The notes below the pieces were generated by a model, which saw only the letters and a list, made by a program, of their open reading frames with translations, ran no database searches and was not told where the DNA came from. From positions 67,616,302 to 67,680,301 of the forward strand of contig NC_080175.1 in assembly GCF_950295315.1 (NCBI RefSeq): a stretch of DNA of 64,000 nt, written 5' to 3'. This DNA is from Erinaceus europaeus (lineage: Eukaryota > Chordata > Mammalia > Eulipotyphla > Erinaceidae). Shown piece after piece: positions 11,610 through 22,539 of the stretch. The position numbers and the translations under genes are program-made. Numbering within the stretch: position 1 is the first letter of the stretch; each line of letters starts with the position of its first letter.

Positions 11610-12562
11610 AAGGCTGGCATCTTGTGGAGCCTGGTCTTCACTTGAGGTCAGGAGGACAAAAGAATGAGAGAGACTATTGTGTCTGAAGGCTATCCTTCCT
11701 CTCCACCTGAGAGAAGCTCGAGTCCTCAATAAAAACCCATGACGGCAACCTGTGACTCTAGTCCAGTCTCTTTCAGAACAAGTCCTTGAGGGAGATAAGA
11801 TAAAGAACAGTGCAGGCACTCGGAATAGATATGTCCCTTCAGTGATTTATTATCACCAGGGCTTCAATGCCTGGGGCTGGCTTTTTTTCAGAAAAACATC
11901 ACAGGGTCAAAGCTTTTTCCATGGGAACCAAAGTCAGACATGGGTCTTGTGCAAAACAGGTGTGCTATCAAGGTGAGTTCTATTGCCAGTTCTTATTTTT
12001 TTAAACCTTTAAAATATTTCCTGTGGCCAGTTGGCACATTGGCACTTCTTCATCAGTTAGCCACTGGTGCTTGCAAAATAGGTCGGTGGACAGTGTGTTT
12101 CTCTGCCATGTATGTAACCCAGCTTCAGACCAGGCCCCCACCACACTGAAGGAAGCTTTGTGCTATGGCTTCTTTGTTCCAAGGACTGAAAACTGGGTGG
12201 AAAGACTAGGTTCAGGGGAGGATGACAATTCAGGAAGCTGGTGTGGTTACAGGATTGACGTGTGAGTTGGGCTGGAGGCTGCTGTAGTCCTCCTGCTTCT
12301 AAGAGGACAGGGGCCCAATCCTGAGTCAGAACCACCTGGCCTGGTCAGAGTAGCATGATGGCTGCAGTGTGCCTGGTACTGAGGCAGAGGGAACTTCCTG
12401 TGGCTCAGAGGGTCCTGTGTCCTTCTAGTGGTGTGGGAACCAGCAGTCAGCATCTTGTAAGGAATAGCCCACCCTCTGTCCAGAGCCAGGGCCACAGTGC
12501 TGAGCAAGGCTCTGTAGGATGAGTGGTCAGGGTGTGATTTGTGTTTGGCATGACCAGCAGTG

Positions 12563-12596
12563 CATAGATAGGTAGGTAGGTAGGTAGGTAGGTAGG

Positions 12597-12651
<55 letters not shown>

Positions 12652-12652
12652 G
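12563..12652 (+). repeat. Compound (GGTA)n-(GATA)n microsatellite
   Basis: GGTA units change abruptly to a longer GATA run. Confidence 0.95.
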
Positions 12653-12874
12653 GGAAGTGAGCATCATTCTGACACATTCAGGATAGGATTTACGGCCCAT
12701 ACTCATGTAAGTCCTGAGCTCTGCCACTGACCACCTGCCTGCTCATACCAGATGAATGCTGGTGAGAGCAGAGATGGGGACGTGGCATCTGAGGGCAGCT
12801 TCTCTCCTCTGAGATTAACAGCCATATTTTTATGGATATAAACATGTAGTGTGTTATTGGTATACATGGTAAGC

Positions 12875-12985
12875 ACTTATTTATTTATTTTTTTAGAGAG
12901 AGAGGGGGAGAGAGAGACACCACAGCATGGAAGCCTTCTTCAATGTTGTGGGGGCCTTGTTGGAACTTGGGTGAGCTCATCCAAG
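12875..12985 (-). mobile_element. SINE family E, minus strand, partial
   Basis: GAGAGAGAGACACCACAGCAT, GGAAGCCTTCTTCAATGTTG and GGGGGCCTTGTTGGAACTTGG are the inverse of family E (compare 58258-58427). Confidence 0.55.
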
Positions 12986-13365
12986 TGAGCTTTTTCATAA
13001 GCACCGTAACAGTCAGGTCTGTTTCATTTGGCAACAGGCTGTAATGAAGTTGACCTGTGTAAGTGAGAACTAGAGACAAAGTGTTCTGCTTTGTCCAGAA
13101 AAGGCTGAAGGGATGCCTGTGCCCAGGCCCCACCCTGTAGCTGCACCAGCAGCAGAGAAATCACAGAGGGCTGATGGTGTTGTCTGCTGGCAGGTCAAAG
13201 CAAGTCACAGCAGGCTGGAAGGTGAATATCCTCAACCGCTGTAGCTGTCTGACACGAGCGCTCCAAAATCAAGAATGACGATGCCCTTGGGTAGTTGTTT
13301 CCTGGAGTCTGAACTGATCCAGGTCATTCTTGCACATCTGTGTACCTTTTAAGAAGTGAAACTTT

Positions 13366-13611
13366 GCACAAGGACCGGCATAAGGATCCCAGTTCGAACC
13401 CCGGCTCCCCACCTGCAGGGGAGTTGCTTCACAGGCGGTGAAGTAGGTCTGTAGGTGTCTATCTTTCTCTCCTCCTCTCTGTCTTCCCCTCCTCTCTCCA
13501 TTTCTCTCTATCCTATCCAACAATGACAATAACAATAATAACTACAACAATAAAACAACAAGGGCAACAAAAGGTAATAAATAAATAAATAAAATAAATA
13601 TTTAAAAAAAA
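13366..13611 (+). mobile_element. SINE family A, 5' truncated, with 15-bp target-site duplication
   Basis: Begins GCACAAGGACCGGCATAAGG, so the first part of the tRNA head is missing; the rest through AACAACAAGGGCAACAAAAG and the AAATAAAT tail is intact. Flanks AAGAAGTGAAACTTT are exact (13351-13365, 13612-13626). Confidence 0.93.
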
Positions 13612-13689
13612 AAGAAGTGAAACTTTTTGATTAGGGGAGGTCAGATTTCTACCTGCTAACTTTGATTACATGAAGGCAATTAGATATAA

Positions 13690-14018
13690 TTTTTTTTTGT
13701 CTTCAGGTTTATTGATGGGGCTCAGTGCCAGCACTACAAATCCATGCCCCCCCCCATTTTATTGGATAGGACAATGAAAAATTGAGAGAGGAGGGGAAGA
13801 CAGGGAGAAGGACAATGAGAAATTGAGAGAGGAAGGGAAGACGGGGAGAAAGATAGACACCTGCAGATATGCATCATTGCTTGTAAAGCAGGACCCCCAC
13901 CCCCCACCCCCACCCCCCGCCGCAGGTGGGGAACCAGGGGCTCAAACTGGGATCTTTGTGCAGGTCTTTGTGCTTCATATTATGTGCACTTAACCTGGTG
14001 TGCTACTGCCTGGCCCCT
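13690..14018 (-). mobile_element. SINE family A', minus strand, with an internal duplication
   Basis: Inverse A' end and tRNA head are both visible. The middle has a tandem repeat of about 42 bp (GGACAATGA.AAATTGAGAG twice, 13770-13853), and a C-rich expansion precedes the CAGGTGGGG motif. Confidence 0.8.
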
Positions 14019-14150
14019 GGATATTCAGAATTTAAATGCATGATTTCTTATAAGCCAGAAACAAAACCTTCCATAGAAATGTTCTTGATTTTATTTCTAA
14101 AGGATTATGATTACTATGCACTTAAACCTAAACTTTTGCCACTGCGTTAT

Positions 14151-14344
14151 AAATACATTTATTTATTTTGGATAGAGACAGAAATTGAGGGGAGAGGTGG
14201 AGATAGAGAGGGGGAGAGAGAGACAGACACCTGCAGACCTGTTTCACCACTTGTGAAGCTTCCCCACACAGGTGGGGACTGGGGGCTTGAACCAGAGTCT
14301 TTATGCATGGATGTCCACTCAACCAGGTGTGCCATCACCTGGCC
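14151..14344 (-). mobile_element. SINE family B, minus strand
   Basis: TTTATTTTGGATAGAGACAG to GTGTGCCATCACCTGGCC; central CACCTGCAGACCTG. Confidence 0.82.
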
Positions 14345-14594
14345 TGTATCTGTATATTTAAGTGGTCCTTTTCTGTTTTTATTTTGCTGTCACCACAATG
14401 ATTTGCTTTGCATAAATGTTGAGTGAGAGAAAGAGAGAGAGAGAGCTTTGTTAGACTATGTGTCCTTTTGGTTGCTGTTGGAAGTAGAATGCTAGAAGTC
14501 CATCATCAAGTTGTTTCCCAGCATTTTCACCAGTGAGATTGACATTAAAGATCTCAGTGTGTGGACTCGCACACATGATTCCCATTCCACCCCA

Positions 14595-14692
14595 GCAGCA
14601 CATATACCAGAATAATGCCTGTTTCTCATTCTCGCTTCTCCTATCTCTCATTAATAAATACATAAAATCTTTTAAATATATATTAAAAAGAA
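14595..14692 (+). mobile_element. SINE family C, 3' part
   Basis: CAGCAGCACATATACCAGAA, CTCTCATTAATAAATA and AAAATCTTTTAAA tail; the head is absent. Confidence 0.55.
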
Positions 14693-14859
14693 ACTGAGAT
14701 GTTTTTCTCCTGTCAGGTGTTGGCATAGTGATTTGCATTAGTATTCCCACCTAGGTATATACTGAAGCTCAGGAATACTTCAAAGGGTAATCCCATAATT
14801 AATGTATGAAACAGGGGTTATTTAAAATCAAACAAAGACCTAGAAAATGTGAAGCTATT

Positions 14860-14965
14860 TATCCCAAGTCCAGTAGCTGTTAAGGGCTGGAGAGGGAAGT
14901 CGCAACCAGGTCTCCAGAGATCTCACACCTTGAGTCTCTGCTCTGTGTGCTCTCTCCTCGGTCAC
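14860..14965 (-). mobile_element. MIR remnant, minus strand
   Basis: TATTTATCCCAAGTCCAGTAGC, CAACCAGGTCT and GAGTCTCTGCTCT resemble inverted MIR core (CAAGGTCACACAGCTAGTAAG). Confidence 0.35.
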
Positions 14966-15147
14966 CTGCCAGCCGTTCAGCTCCTGTTAGTGAGCTCCAG
15001 CCACATCACAGATGGCTCCACATAGTGAGAAGACACCAGCAAATGGAAGAGTGTGTGGAGGAAATGCTGATCCCAGAGTTAAACATACAATATCCAGAGG
15101 GCTGGTGAGCGCTGGGAGGGAACACTGGGTAAGAGGGACGGAGGCAG

Positions 15148-15382
15148 GATGCTGATTGGTGGCGCACCTGGTTGAGTGCACATGTTACAATGTGCTAGGA
15201 CCTGGGTTCAAGGCCCCCCCCCCCCCCTTCCCCACCTGCAAGGGGAAAGCTTTGTGAGTGGTGAAACAGTGTTGCAGGTATCTTTCTTTCTCTCTCTCTC
15301 TTTCTCTCTCTCTCTCTTATCATACCCTTCCCTCTCAATTTCTGACTGTCTATCCACTGAATAAATAAATGAAGATTTAAAA
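15148..15382 (+). mobile_element. SINE family B
   Basis: ATTGGTGGCGCACCTGGTTG head, C-run in the B-box region, AAGCTTTGTGAGTGGTGAAA, then TCTATCCACTGAATAAATAA tail. Confidence 0.88.
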
Positions 15383-15386
15383 GCTG

Positions 15387-15405
15387 AGAGAGAGAGAAAG
15401 ACACA

Positions 15406-15443
<38 letters not shown>
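15387..15443 (+). repeat. (GA)n-(CA)n-(GA)n microsatellite
   Basis: Grown from the tail of the adjacent SINE. Confidence 0.9.
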
Positions 15444-15869
15444 TGTATGGAGGCAGTGTGCTCTCCATTTGGTCCTGGACAGAATTGAGATCCATTCTGG
15501 TGAGTGCTTCTGCTGGGCAAGGATGGAACGTAAGTCAGACTTGCTCTAATGTGCATATCTTAGTAGAAACGATAATTTTATTGACAAATGACTTGCCAGC
15601 TTTCAAAGTCAAAGGCCATTGGTTTGTTTCAGGGCAGTGTGACCAATCAGATGGCTTCTGTGAAGGAGGTGAAGGTAAAAGCTGGACTGTCAGTGTGCTA
15701 GCTCCAGGCTTTCTGAGAACAGCTGTGAGGCCTCCTGTGGAGCGTTCCTTTTCTGTGGGAGTTTCTGTTCTAAAGGCATATAATGAAGCAGTTTTAATTA
15801 GTAGAGGTTCCTTTATTATCCCTTTTGGTAATTTCCACGAATGAGTGTTTTTTTTTTTTTTTTTCCTTT

Positions 15870-17085
15870 TATAAATCAGAAACACATGTGAAAACAAAGA
15901 ATCAGACAAAGACTCAAAATGCAAACTCGAGGAAGGAATGCAGAATGAGACCATTCTGGACACTAGTGTCCAAGCACTGATAAGTTATATTTTATCATTA
16001 GGGGTCTAGATAAAAAGTGGTCACTATTTACAATGTTTAAGTTGTATATTCTTGTTGGTAGCTGTTGTCACCAACATTGATCTAGCACTAGAGCCATGGA
16101 GCTCTTGGCTTGGTTCACTCGTCCACTCTGTTAAGTCCATGCTGTTGTTCATATGACATGTAGCATTTTCGTTTGTAAAAGGCTGGAGAAAGGACTTTCC
16201 TCTTGTTCTCACAAGGCCAGTTTCTTTCTGGTCCCTTGTCTTTCTCCTGCCATATAACTGATTGGCCTGTTAGCCTAGAGATTGATTACACAAGTAGGCA
16301 TGAAAGCTGCCTTCTCCTTTGTGAGACCTTATCCCTAAAGACTTTTCCTGCTTTACATCAGAGCATTTTTGCTTTCATTTTTATTTTGGGAAAACTGGAG
16401 ACATTTCACATCATACTTTAGAGTTAAGTCACCAGGATCTGTTAATTAGTCTTCCAAGGGAACCGTTTGGTCAGAAAAACTTTCAACTAATCTTTAGTTC
16501 TTTTCTGATGGCAATAAATCGTGTTATCTCCTTTCCTTCGGAATTGTCATAAATTTACTTGGAGAATTATATCTACTGTGCTAAAATGGCTTTTGCAAAC
16601 TATGTTTTGGTGATTTAGTTCTATCTTACCAAGAAAAAAAAATTGCTTCTTAATTACTAGGAAAGAATTTTGTTTAATGGTGTTTTGTACTTTCCTCATC
16701 TCTCAGAAATTCAGTTTGCAAAATGTACATTGTATTCTTGCTAATTGCTCTCTCTTGGAAGCTATCATTCATTACTCTAAGTTGAGTGTTCTTAGCATTA
16801 CTTTTATCACCCAAGACCCCCAACAGTGGAACACAATGCTCTTTGTTATATGATTTTTTAGTTTTATTTTGTGGAAACCAGACATAGTAAAGAATTGAGT
16901 TTTTCAGTTGTCATCAGTTTCTTTTTGATGTCCAAATAAAATGTGGGATTATACATGTTTCCTAATTTCCACGATAATACTTTATTAAAAAACAAAACCT
17001 TCCAAATTTGGGATTTGACCATTTTGATGAATTTTAAAAAAATCCAAAAAGCTTGTTTTCTTTTTGGTTCAGTTAAGAATTTTTA
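15870..17085. other. Intron with no recognised repeat
   Basis: AT-rich, no SINE or microsatellite; nothing I can name. Confidence 0.5.
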
Positions 17086-17089
17086 AATG

Positions 17090-17246
17090 GGGGCAGAGTG
17101 CAGGGAGATAGCTCAACCTTTGAGAGCACCAACTATCACAGTAAGACCAAGGCTCTGGAGGACTCAGGTTCAGTCCTTGACTCCACTTTATGTGAGAACT
17201 GAGTGGTACTCTTAACTTCCTTGCACCCTCCCCTTTCTCAGGAACT
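17090..17246 (+). mobile_element. tRNA-derived SINE (D-like), diverged
   Basis: GCAGGGAGATAGCTCAACCT head and CTCAGGTTCAGTCCTTGACT B-box region. Confidence 0.5.
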
Positions 17247-18457
17247 ATAGTCACAGGAGGAATCTCATTGCAATATCTTCTTCACACAACAGTTGTCAAG
17301 AAATCCCTGTCGACATTCAGTTTGTAAACTCTAATAGGCTTAAATGAGTGGGCTAACTAAACTTTAGTGGACTTAGTTAATGTAACATCTGGAAGAGGGA
17401 AGCTGATGAAACTTTAACTGGTGTGATAGTCATTAGGCATCTTGTTTAATGATAAATTACTGAAGAACTTGGAATTATTACAGGATGGGACAATCAGACT
17501 TATGTTCACCTTGGAAGATATAGAGTAAGGATGGTGATTAGATTCTGGAGAACCAAATCTGTTAACTCAGTCCACAGAAAATTGTTGTGTAAATCCCAAT
17601 ACTGACTCGGTAACCTGCCTTTCTGGTGCTTGCATACCCACATGGATATATTCAGGGGATTAGTCCTATAGATAATCTACCTTCTATTTTATCTTGATGG
17701 CTTGGAACTCTTTAATAACGGAGCATGATGATTTATCACCTTATCTGAAGCTTGGAGATTTTCCCCAGGAGTCTTTAGGATTATTTTTCATAAAAGGGGG
17801 CTTAAGCACAGTGCTCTGGAGTTGTGAATGTTTATCAAGGCTGGCCGTTTGAAATGCTTGTGGTTAATTTCAGACTGGCAACAAAGTCTTCAAAGCTTAA
17901 ACTCAGCTAATTCTTTGAAAGAATTCATTATCTAGAGTTTCAATATCAAGAATGCAATTTATTTGCAAATAAGATTTAACTGTCCGCTTTTGATTGTTCC
18001 TCATTTCTGCCATCTTTCAAAGCTGGACTCTAAAGTTCCCCCTGCAAAGTAATTTCTTTGCCCTCTCTCCCTTTTGTTCTTTTTGTTATTTCACTTCTCT
18101 CACTCACTAATAATTTTTTTTTTTCATATTATTTGGGTTGTTAGTCTCATAAGAAAATACTATCAGGCTGTATAGTTTGGGTCATATTATTAGTTACCTA
18201 GTAGATCGATTGTTGTGGATGTTTTGAATGACTGTTTTGAATGTTTGGCTAGTGTTCCTAATCCCTTGTGGATTTGTGATCTATCCTGATTCCTGCTTCC
18301 GTTACTTTGCCTCATCCCTGTCACTGACAGCTGACACATTCTGTCCTATTGCTGTGCTTTGTCAAGCAGTCAGGAGCAGGACTTTGCTTGGGTTTGCTTG
18401 CCTCACTGTCTGCCTTCTTTCTTACACCAGCACACTTTTTTTTTTTTCCTCCTCCAG

Positions 18458-18506
18458 AAAAGATAGATGAGCAGGCAAAATTAAAAGAGAAAAAATGTAG
18501 CAGCAG
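18458..18506 (+). other. Exon-like segment, 49 bp, in the upstream intron
   Basis: A long T tract and CCTCCTCCAG precede the segment, and CAG followed by GTAAGC ends it; both are near-consensus splice sites. Entered in phase 1, the segment is open and reads KIDEQAKLKEKKCSS after a Glu completed by the first two bases. Its length is not a multiple of three. Spliced to the exon at 45531 it gives a TGA within four codons, so inclusion would behave as a poison exon, or it could be untranslated. No transcript evidence is available. Confidence 0.3.
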
Positions 18507-18769
18507 GTAAGCTGTTGCGCAGAATGGGTTTGTTCTGCCAGTAGCCACGAGTGAGATCCTGCTGTTCACCAGTTATTCCAGTAAATACTTAAAGAGCTTC
18601 CAGTAAATGCTTCAAGAGTTTGCTTATCTGCCATGTGAAGCAAGCTGTGTGTAGGAGTGTTAATAATACAATTGTGAGTAAGATTATACATTACTATTAC
18701 AGATAATGGCCAACTTTAATAATCTGGTCCATGCTGGATAATCAGACTCAAAATTAGAAAAGAATCTCC

Positions 18770-18935
18770 TTACAGCATAGACCATCTATCTAGTCTCAGG
18801 TTTTTTTTTTTTTTTTTTTTAACACTTTAACAAGTGCTATTCAAAGTATGAAAGACTGAGTTAGAAGTTGGAATTCTGTTTCTAGATGCCTTTTTACCTA
18901 GTCTAGCATCAAAGACTCATATAAAAACTTTTGGA
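18770..18935 (+). repeat. Diverged duplicate, copy 1
   Basis: CATAGACCATCTATCTAGT, then AAAGACTGAGTTAGAAGTTGG, TTCTGTTTCTAGATGCCTTT and CTAGTCTAGCATC correspond in order to copy 2 at 19480. Family unknown. Confidence 0.5.
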
Positions 18936-19479
18936 ATTTTTTTTTTTTTCATTGAGTGGGACAAAACCAAGAAGCTTCTAACTCAAAAGCACAGCATTTG
19001 GGGGAGAAATACTAATTTTTTTTCGAATTATACTGTGCATACAACAGAAATGACAAGAGTCTGGAAATGACATGCACTGTAAAATTTGAGTGCTTCATGT
19101 AACTCAAACTCTTGATCACAATTGTAAATGTCTTCCCCAATATAATGTATGTTGCAGATTTTGAAAAGCAGTATTTATGTAAATTATGAATTTATTTTTA
19201 TATGTTGAACATTTTGTAACCTTTTATGATGGGATGTATAAAATTTGACTTTAAAATCAAATTATTATTCTTTGTTTCTGAGACTTAGGAATGAATTGAA
19301 AAACACTGTGATTTCCTTCTGCTCATTTGCTGGCTAAATGGAATGCTTTCATAAGTGTACCAAAATTTTGTTTTTCTGTTTTTCAGTTATGACTTACTGC
19401 TCTTATGAAATAATCTTTTTATTAAAGTCACACAAGCTACTGCTAAGTATACTGGTGGAAATCCCGAATGAAAAGAATT

Positions 19480-19635
19480 TACTATGGCATGGATCATGTA
19501 CCTAGTTTCAAATTTCTCCTTAAGAAAAAAAGCTTGTTCAGAGCATAAAGGATTCAGTTAGAGTTTGGAATTGTATTTCTGAATGTCTTTATCTAGCCTA
19601 ACACCAAGAAGGCATTTAAGAACTTAATTTCAGAG
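19480..19635 (+). repeat. Diverged duplicate, copy 2
   Basis: CATGGATCATGTACCTAGTT, AAGGATTCAGTTAGAGTTTGG, TTGTATTTCTGAATGTCTTT and CTAGCCTAACACC match copy 1 with the same spacing. Confidence 0.5.
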
Positions 19636-20645
19636 GTGCATCAAGAGTAGCAGCATTAAAAAAAACTAGTTTGATTTGTTACCTTAGACTTTAGATTTAA
19701 TGAGTTTAAAATATTCCTTTGACCACAGCCTGATGGGTAACTTAATTCTAATGCCATGGTGAATGGTTACAGTGGCTACCATGTTGCTAAGAAACCACTC
19801 TGTTATCAAGTTGCCTTGGTGAAGGAATAACTTCTTGGGCATCCTGGGTACTGCTGAGAAGTGGTTAATAAGGGCCAGGAAAGGCCTGATAGAATCACCC
19901 CCCACCCCATTTTAATCAGGAAAAACAAAAACAAAACAAAAAAGAAAAGCTGAGTCTTTAAAAATTAAGATACAATCAAATCTTACTTTCAGTTCAGTCA
20001 TGACCTTTTAGTTACTTAACTAGTTTTGAGTCAAGATAGAAAGACTTTTTGATAGCATCCATTTAGAGTGATTTCTGGATTGTAAGGATACAATACATGT
20101 GTGTCTGTCCATCCCTCCTGCCACCCCCTGCCATTGTTGTTTTCATTTCTTGGAACTGATTCTTAGCAGTACATTTGCAACATACAGATGATATAAATCA
20201 CTATGAAGCCATTCATAGCAATTGAACGCTTCATAAAAATTGAATGCTGTAAACACTGTAGTATTTTAAAATATATATATTACTAACATCTGCTAATAGG
20301 TTAAGAATACTCTGACAACAACAATCCTGTAAGTCAACGCCTCAATAAAGTAACAAAAATAAAATCAAAAGAAATTCTATCCAGAGAGTTTTTGGCTCAT
20401 GGCAAAAGGTTCGTGGCTCAAATGAGTTTGCGCTCCTTGAATTTCTTAGAATTTGAGTGCATGTCACTGTGTGAAAGCATCTTTGGGTAACACAGAGCTC
20501 TTCTGTATTACTTCTTCTCATACTCTTACACATTTTGAAGTGCTTGAGTTTTAGCAAATCAGACGTGATCATTCTCATGTGACAGTAGATTCCTTTGAGT
20601 AGTAACAGTTAAATTGCCAGCCCACAATTGAAACCCACACAAGAG

Positions 20646-20848
20646 TGAACACAAGAGCTTAAGAGCCTAGGCTGCAGAAACCAGACTGCCTGGGTTCAGT
20701 TCTGGGGCTTCTGCCTCAGGTATTTTGACCTTTAATTAATTACATAATTCTTAACTCTCAATTTCCTCAAACACAAAAGAAGGATGATAGCACTCTCTCC
20801 CTTAGAATGAATGAGATTAGATAGCACAAGATACTTGGCACTCCATGT
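20646..20848 (+). mobile_element. MIR SINE
   Basis: AAGAGCCTAGGCTGCAGAAA, CCAGACTGCCTGGGTTCAGT, CTCTCAATTTCCTCA, AGGATGATAGCA and ATGAGATTAGAT follow MIR from head to near its 3' end. Confidence 0.85.
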
Positions 20849-20883
20849 GAACCTTCATAAATGTACAACTTAATTGCTAATAT

Positions 20884-21097
20884 AGGGGGCATACTTGTTA
20901 AGAGTGCAAATGTTACTTACTATGTGCAAGGATCCAGGTCCAAGCTCCTGGCCCCCACCTGCAGGGGGAAGGTTCAGGAGCCATGAAGCAGTGCTGCAGG
21001 CTCCTCCCCTTTTTCTCCCCCCTCCCCCTTTTATCTCACCCATTCCTCTTGATCTCTCAGTTTCTATCCAACAAATAAATAAAAATATTTTAAAGAT
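20884..21097 (+). mobile_element. SINE family B, older copy
   Basis: GTGCAAGGATCCAGGTCCAAG, CACCTGCAGGGGGAAGG, GAAGCAGTGCTGCAGG, then TATCCAACAAATAAATAAAA. Confidence 0.78.
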
Positions 21098-21184
21098 GTT
21101 ACTATAGAGGACATTTTTAGGGACCCGTAAGTTGTTTCTTGAAATCTGTATGCTGGGAGTGGTGAAAAATAAAAATAAAATAAA

Positions 21185-21232
21185 AAGATACATTATCATG
21201 TCATCAGCAAACAGTGATAGAAAAGAACAATC
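21185..21232 (-). mobile_element. L1 ORF2 fragment, minus strand
   Basis: TTATCATGTCATCAGCAAAC is the familiar antisense of L1 ORF2. It is the target of the 5S fragment insertion. Confidence 0.45.
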
Positions 21233-21292
21233 TCTACGGCCATATCACCCTGAACACGCCCGATCTCGACTGATCTCGGAAAAGAACAATCT
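21220..21292 (+). pseudogene. Tailless retroposed 5S rRNA 5' fragment with target-site duplication
   Basis: Bases 21233-21279 match the 5' part of mammalian 5S rRNA: TCTACGGCCATA-like start, ACCCTGAAC.CGCCCGATC, CTGATCTCGG. The copy begins at about nt 2 of the RNA and stops at about nt 48-50. It is flanked by an exact 14-bp repeat GAAAAGAACAATCT (21220-21233 and 21279-21292). There is no poly(A) tail. This fits the class of tailless retropseudogenes made by L1 machinery from truncated small RNAs. The left flank resembles antisense L1 ORF2. It cannot encode a functional 5S RNA. Confidence 0.85.
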
Positions 21293-21294
21293 GA

Positions 21295-21507
21295 GGGGAG
21301 CCGGGTAATGGCGCACCTGGTTGAGCACACATGGCACAATGCACAAGGACCCAGGTTCTAGCCCCTGGTTTCCACCTGCAAGGGGAAAGCTTTGCGAGTA
21401 GTGAAGCAGGGCTGCAGGTGCCTCTCTGTCTCTCTCCCTCTCTATCTCCTCCTTCTTCAATTTCTGGCTGTCTATCCAACAAATAAATAAAGATAATTTT
21501 AAAAAAG
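21295..21507 (+). mobile_element. SINE family B
   Basis: GGGAGCCGGGTAATGGCGCAC head directly abuts the 5S duplication; complete to CTATCCAACAAATAAATAAA. Confidence 0.88.
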
Positions 21508-22200
21508 TTTTGGGATAACCTCAAGCTTAAAGAATTGTCACAAGTATACTACAGAAATCTTGACATACTTGCTAAAAAATAAAATAACTTATTTGCAGAA
21601 GGAATTTGCATGGTAGAAAGAGGCATTAAATAGTAATTGCTCCTAAGGTCTGTTTGCATGGGGACTTCAGTAGTTTTTTACAGAGACAGTCTCCTATATA
21701 ACTACAATACAACCATCAAAATTAAAAATGTACGTGTGTATACCTGTGTGATTACATACACTATTTAACAAAACTCCCATCATCTAACTCTTAGAGTAAA
21801 TCCAGATTTCACCAATGTCTCCAAGAAGCTTTTAACAGCAAAAGGAACCATTTTAGAATCACATGTGATCATTTGCTGTGTACTTTCTTAATTACTCTCC
21901 TGGAGACTGGCAAAGTGATGACCTTTCTTAGACTTGTGACCTTGGTACATTTGAAAACTCCAGACCAGTTATTTTGTAGAATCTTTCATTTTGGGGTGGT
22001 TGCTATATCCTCATGGTTAAGCTTAGTGTACCCATCTTGATCACATACTTAGCAGAAGTGATGTTATAATCACAGCTGAGCTTGGTCCCAGCCGCCAGAA
22101 CCCACAGTTCTGAAAGTGTGTACAGTTATTATTTTGATACATAGGGGATGGACCACCACATTCACATACGCATATAGCCAGGAGGAAGTTTGCTATCTGA
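21508..22200. mobile_element. Ancient L1 (L1M-type) remnant
   Basis: Segments such as TTTTGGGATAACCTCAAGCTT, CCAGACCAGTTATTTTGTAG, ATATCCTCATGGTTAAGCTT and AGCAGAAGTGATGTTATAAT recall an old mammalian L1 untranslated region. Subfamily and strand not determined. Confidence 0.5.
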
Positions 22201-22277
22201 TAGGTCCCACTTTCCATTTTTCTGTGACTTTCTTTATACTTACTTCTTTCTTCCTTTCATCCTATTTAATTCCTTCC

Positions 22278-22380
22278 TCCCCCCCCCCCCCCGCCCATAT
22301 GGTAGTGACAGGGATTGAACCTGGGGCCTCAGGCACAAATGTCTTTTTGCATAAGCTCTATGTTGTTGTCTTCCTGGCTC
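22278..22380 (-). mobile_element. SINE family D, minus strand
   Basis: C-run, then GTAGTGACAGGGATTGAACC, GGGGCCTCAGGCACAAATGT and TTTTTGCATAAGC. Confidence 0.65.
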
Positions 22381-22404
22381 TCTTCTTTCTTTTCTTCTTT
22401 TTTC

Positions 22405-22538
22405 TTTCTTTCTTTTTGATAGAGACAGAGGGAAATTAAGAGGAAAGAAGGGAGATACCTGCAGTCCTGCTTCACCATGCATGCAACCCTCCCCCACCCC
22501 CCAGGTGCACTCAACCAGGTGTGCTGCCAACCGGCCCC
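22405..22538 (-). mobile_element. SINE family B, minus strand, internally deleted
   Basis: TTTGATAGAGACAGAGGGAA, CCTGCAGTCCTGCTTCACCA, then CAGGTGCACTCAACCAGGTG; the B-box segment is missing. Confidence 0.7.
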
Positions 22539-22539
22539 C

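Larger units (their letters stand above)
17260..20640. other. Intron poor in recognisable repeats
   Basis: No SINE of the abundant families. It contains only the exon-like segment at 18458, a diverged duplication (18770/19480) and homopolymer T tracts. Confidence 0.55.

Noticed and set aside
11058..11819. 253-codon open frame on the minus strand
   Set aside because: Most of it is translation through a family A' SINE (11262-11609), whose purine-rich minus strand rarely contains stops.
14595..14625. CAGCACATATACCAGAATAAT, briefly resembling U6 snRNA
   Set aside because: It is the 3' part of a family C SINE; the rest of U6 is absent.
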